Assembly (NCBI RefSeq): GCF_000718555.1
Contig: NZ_JOAN01000001.1
Span: forward strand, 186,001 to 250,000
DNA length: 64,000 nt
Direction: 5' to 3'
From: Micromonospora chokoriensis
GTDB taxonomy: Bacteria; Actinomycetota; Actinomycetes; Mycobacteriales; Micromonosporaceae
Shown one piece after another: positions 62,071 to 64,000 of the stretch. The notes under the pieces are model-generated. The model made no database searches. It was not told the origin of the DNA and worked only from the letters and a program-made list of their open reading frames with translations. The position numbers were made by a program, and so were the translations under genes. The stretch's first letter is position 1; each line of letters opens with the position of its first letter.

Positions 62071-63999
62071 TCAGTCCGCCACCACCGCCGCGGTGATCCG
62101 GTGCAGCGCGAACGTGTGCAGCATCTCGGTCCGTTCGTCCTCGGCCCGCAGGTAGCCGGCCCCGATCGAGACCGGCTTGAGCAGGCGCGAGGCGGTCGCC
62201 CCGTGCGCGTCGACATAACCGACCCAGACCAGCGCCTTGTCCCGGACAGCCTGTTGGAGCACCGCCAGGGCCTCGCTGTGGGTGTGCGCCGGCACCGGGC
62301 CACCGCCCAGCCCTGGCGCGCCGCCGCGCACCACCGCAGGCGCCCGTCGGGCTGCCCGCGCCGCCGCTTCACCCCGCCGGATGTGCTCCACCACGCCGAG
62401 CAGCCGAGGCATGGGCAGCTTCGGGGCGGCCAGCGGATCGACTGCCCGGGTGGTCACCGACACCCGGGGCGGGGCCCGTCGGATTCGCGGCCGGGCCAGC
62501 ACGGTGCTGCCGGTGCCGTCCTCCTGCACCGGGGCGTACCCCGCGTCGCGAAGCGCGCCCAGCAGCCGACCAACCTGGTACTGCGTGCACAGCACCGTCG
62601 GCGCGAGCCGCCGCAGCGCCAACGACTCCAGCCGCCGGTCGGCCAGCACCTCGCTGATCAGCGTCTCGTCGTCGCTGCGCAGGTACGCCCCGGCCAGGCC
62701 GACCCGCAGCCCGCCGTGCTTGCGGGCCACGTCGTCGACCAGGTAGGTGAGCCCCTGCGGCACCGGGGTACGCGACCGGCGTCGGAACACGTCGTGCAGG
62801 TCGTCGGCCGTGTAGCCGGAATCCAGTGCTCGCCGCACGCTCGCCGTGGTGACCCGGTGCACGCTGGCCCCGCCGGCCGACTCCAGCTCGGTCATCGCCT
62901 CCAACTCGGCGGCCAGCCCCGGATCGGGCGGGCCGGGCACCACCACGGTCAGGTCGGCCTGCACCAGGAAGTGGTCGACCGGGGCGGGCAGCAGCGCGTC
63001 AAGCGCCCGCGCGGCATTGGAAGGGTCGCCGCTCTCGACGTCCGCGTGCACGCCCAGCGGGTCGTCGTCGCCCCGCTCGCCGGTCGACGTCAGGTCACCC
63101 AGCAGCAGCCGACCGTACGAGGTGAGCGCCCCCAGCCCCGTCACGCCCAACTGCGCGGCCTCGGCCAGCACCTCTCGGTGGGCGGCGTCCCGGCCTCGGC
63201 TGCGTCTTGGGGCCCGCCAGTCCAGCAGCGCCTGCACCTCATCCGGGGTGGGCGCGGTCGCCGGCTCCAGGTCGGCGAGGACACCGAGCACCGCCCGTCG
63301 GGTGGCCGGCGCGCTGGCCCGCTCGGCCTCGGCCGAGAGCGCGGTGATCGGCCGGTCCCGGTCGTCGCGGCGGCCGACCAGCCCCACCTGCCGGGTCATG
63401 CTCAGCCACGCTCGGGCGAGCTGCTCCCAACGTTGGGCCAGCGAGGCGGCCCGCCACACCTCGTACCCGCCGGTCGGCAGCACCTGCTGATCCGCCCCGT
63501 ACCGGCCGGTGGCCGCGCCGGGCATCTCCAGCTCACCGACGAGCCCCGCCGCGTACGCCACCTCCAGCAGCAGGGCGGCGTTCGGCTCGTCCAGTCCGGC
63601 GGTACGCGCCAACCGGCGCAGGTCCCGCACCCCGATGCCCCCCGAACGCAGCACCGGCGCGGGCTCGTCGGCGAGTTGCTCCAGCAGCCCTTCGGTGTGT
63701 CGGACCACCTCCATGGTCTGCCCGGCGCCGGCCGAGTCGACCGCCTTTGGCTCGCGCGGCGCGGCGGCCAGCGGCGGTGGGCTGGTGCGCAGGGGCCCGA
63801 GCGGGCCGCTGTCGCGGCGCAGCAGCAGGCCGACCTCGCGGGGCAGCTCCACCGTGCCGCCAGCTGTGGACGAGCCGGTCGTCACGGGGACCAGCAGCCG
63901 GTTGTCGACGAGCCACCGCACCGGAGAGCCGGTCGGGGCACCCCCGTTGGTTGGGTCGGAGAGCACCGGGTCCGCCGCGCCGAGCGGCGGCGCCTGCAA
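62071..63999 (-). CDS. Helicase-associated protein (XPB partner type), 5' end outside the window
   Basis: At least 642 residues are visible. The gene runs past the window edge, so the true start is not seen. The middle (about 300-470) is the helicase-associated C-terminal domain, with DHFLVQADLTVVVPGPPDP as its mark. The end (about 560-642) has a WYL-like domain (ALVWVGYVDAHGATASRLL). Proteins of this type occur near XPB in actinobacteria. There is no Walker motif in the visible part. Confidence 0.85.
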   Translation of the reverse strand: MQAPPLGAADPVLSDPTNGGAPTGSPVRWLVDNRLLVPVTTGSSTAGGTVELPREVGLLLRRDSGPLGPLRTSPPPLAAAPREPKAVDSAGAGQTMEVVRHTEGLLEQLADEPAPVLRSGGIGVRDLRRLARTAGLDEPNAALLLEVAYAAGLVGELEMPGAATGRYGADQQVLPTGGYEVWRAASLAQRWEQLARAWLSMTRQVGLVGRRDDRDRPITALSAEAERASAPATRRAVLGVLADLEPATAPTPDEVQALLDWRAPRRSRGRDAAHREVLAEAAQLGVTGLGALTSYGRLLLGDLTSTGERGDDDPLGVHADVESGDPSNAARALDALLPAPVDHFLVQADLTVVVPGPPDPGLAAELEAMTELESAGGASVHRVTTASVRRALDSGYTADDLHDVFRRRSRTPVPQGLTYLVDDVARKHGGLRVGLAGAYLRSDDETLISEVLADRRLESLALRRLAPTVLCTQYQVGRLLGALRDAGYAPVQEDGTGSTVLARPRIRRAPPRVSVTTRAVDPLAAPKLPMPRLLGVVEHIRRGEAAARAARRAPAVVRGGAPGLGGGPVPAHTHSEALAVLQQAVRDKALVWVGYVDAHGATASRLLKPVSIGAGYLRAEDERTEMLHTFALHRITAAVVAD

Positions 64000-64000
64000 C

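Overview
The window is high-GC actinomycete DNA. The order topA, MFS-tmk fusion, holB, a tRNA-Thr, split LigD plus Ku, an XPB-type helicase beside a helicase-associated protein, and many GTG starts together point to the Micromonosporaceae (Micromonospora or a close relative). The genus is an inference from gene content and order, not from any search.

Layout. 0-13 kb is mostly conserved housekeeping: topA; a FAD-linked lactone/alditol oxidase divergent from a TetR regulator; an amino acid deaminase/aldolase-like PLP enzyme; the MFS-thymidylate kinase fusion overlapping holB; a coupled three-gene set (YbaB-like, EspC-like with a YxxxD motif, WXG-like); and a PSP1/RicT-like protein. At 13-16 kb lie a cupin, a membrane-bound metallophosphoesterase and tRNA-Thr(CGT) with a strong terminator. 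15.7-20 kb holds a small metabolic operon (acetoacetate decarboxylase-like, cis-CaaD-like tautomerase, ThDP-dependent pyruvate oxidase-like enzyme) behind a three-half-site operator, divergent from an SDR that lacks its catalytic residues. Next are a large ATP-binding LuxR (LAL) regulator, a patatin, two methyltransferases (one broken by a frameshift), a DUF4240 protein and a flavoprotein.

27-32 kb has a DUF2231 membrane protein, Hsp20 and a sugar-transfer group (GT9, GT2, HldE-like bifunctional kinase/nucleotidyltransferase with a long insert). 32-43 kb holds a DHA2 drug exporter, an XRE regulator divergent from an FSP1-like oxidoreductase, a secreted protein, a NUDIX hydrolase, an acyl-CoA ligase, a quinone oxidoreductase, a HAD phosphatase, an SCO6745-like protein, an FKBP isomerase and a DUF4241 protein. 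43.7-46.7 kb is a two-gene LigD (ligase, polymerase) divergent from Ku, that is bacterial end joining. 47-58 kb is an envelope/secreted block: an esterase-like phytase with a frameshift, a polytopic membrane protein, a TIGR03089 protein, a 1661-residue secreted metallophosphoesterase with three internal repeats and three chitin-binding-type domains, and small secreted or anchored proteins among three copies of a 78-bp palindromic repeat. 59-64 kb has the XPB-like helicase, an L,D-transpeptidase, a small membrane protein with an Arg-Ser tail, and a helicase-associated protein cut by the window edge.

The most unusual items are the palindromic repeat families, the orphan type VII-like triad after holB, the tandem-repeat secreted phosphoesterase, the decarboxylase-tautomerase-ThDP operon with its operator, and two frameshifts rebuilt by reading the neighbouring frame. 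No phage, insertion sequence, CRISPR array or biosynthetic megasynthase is visible.
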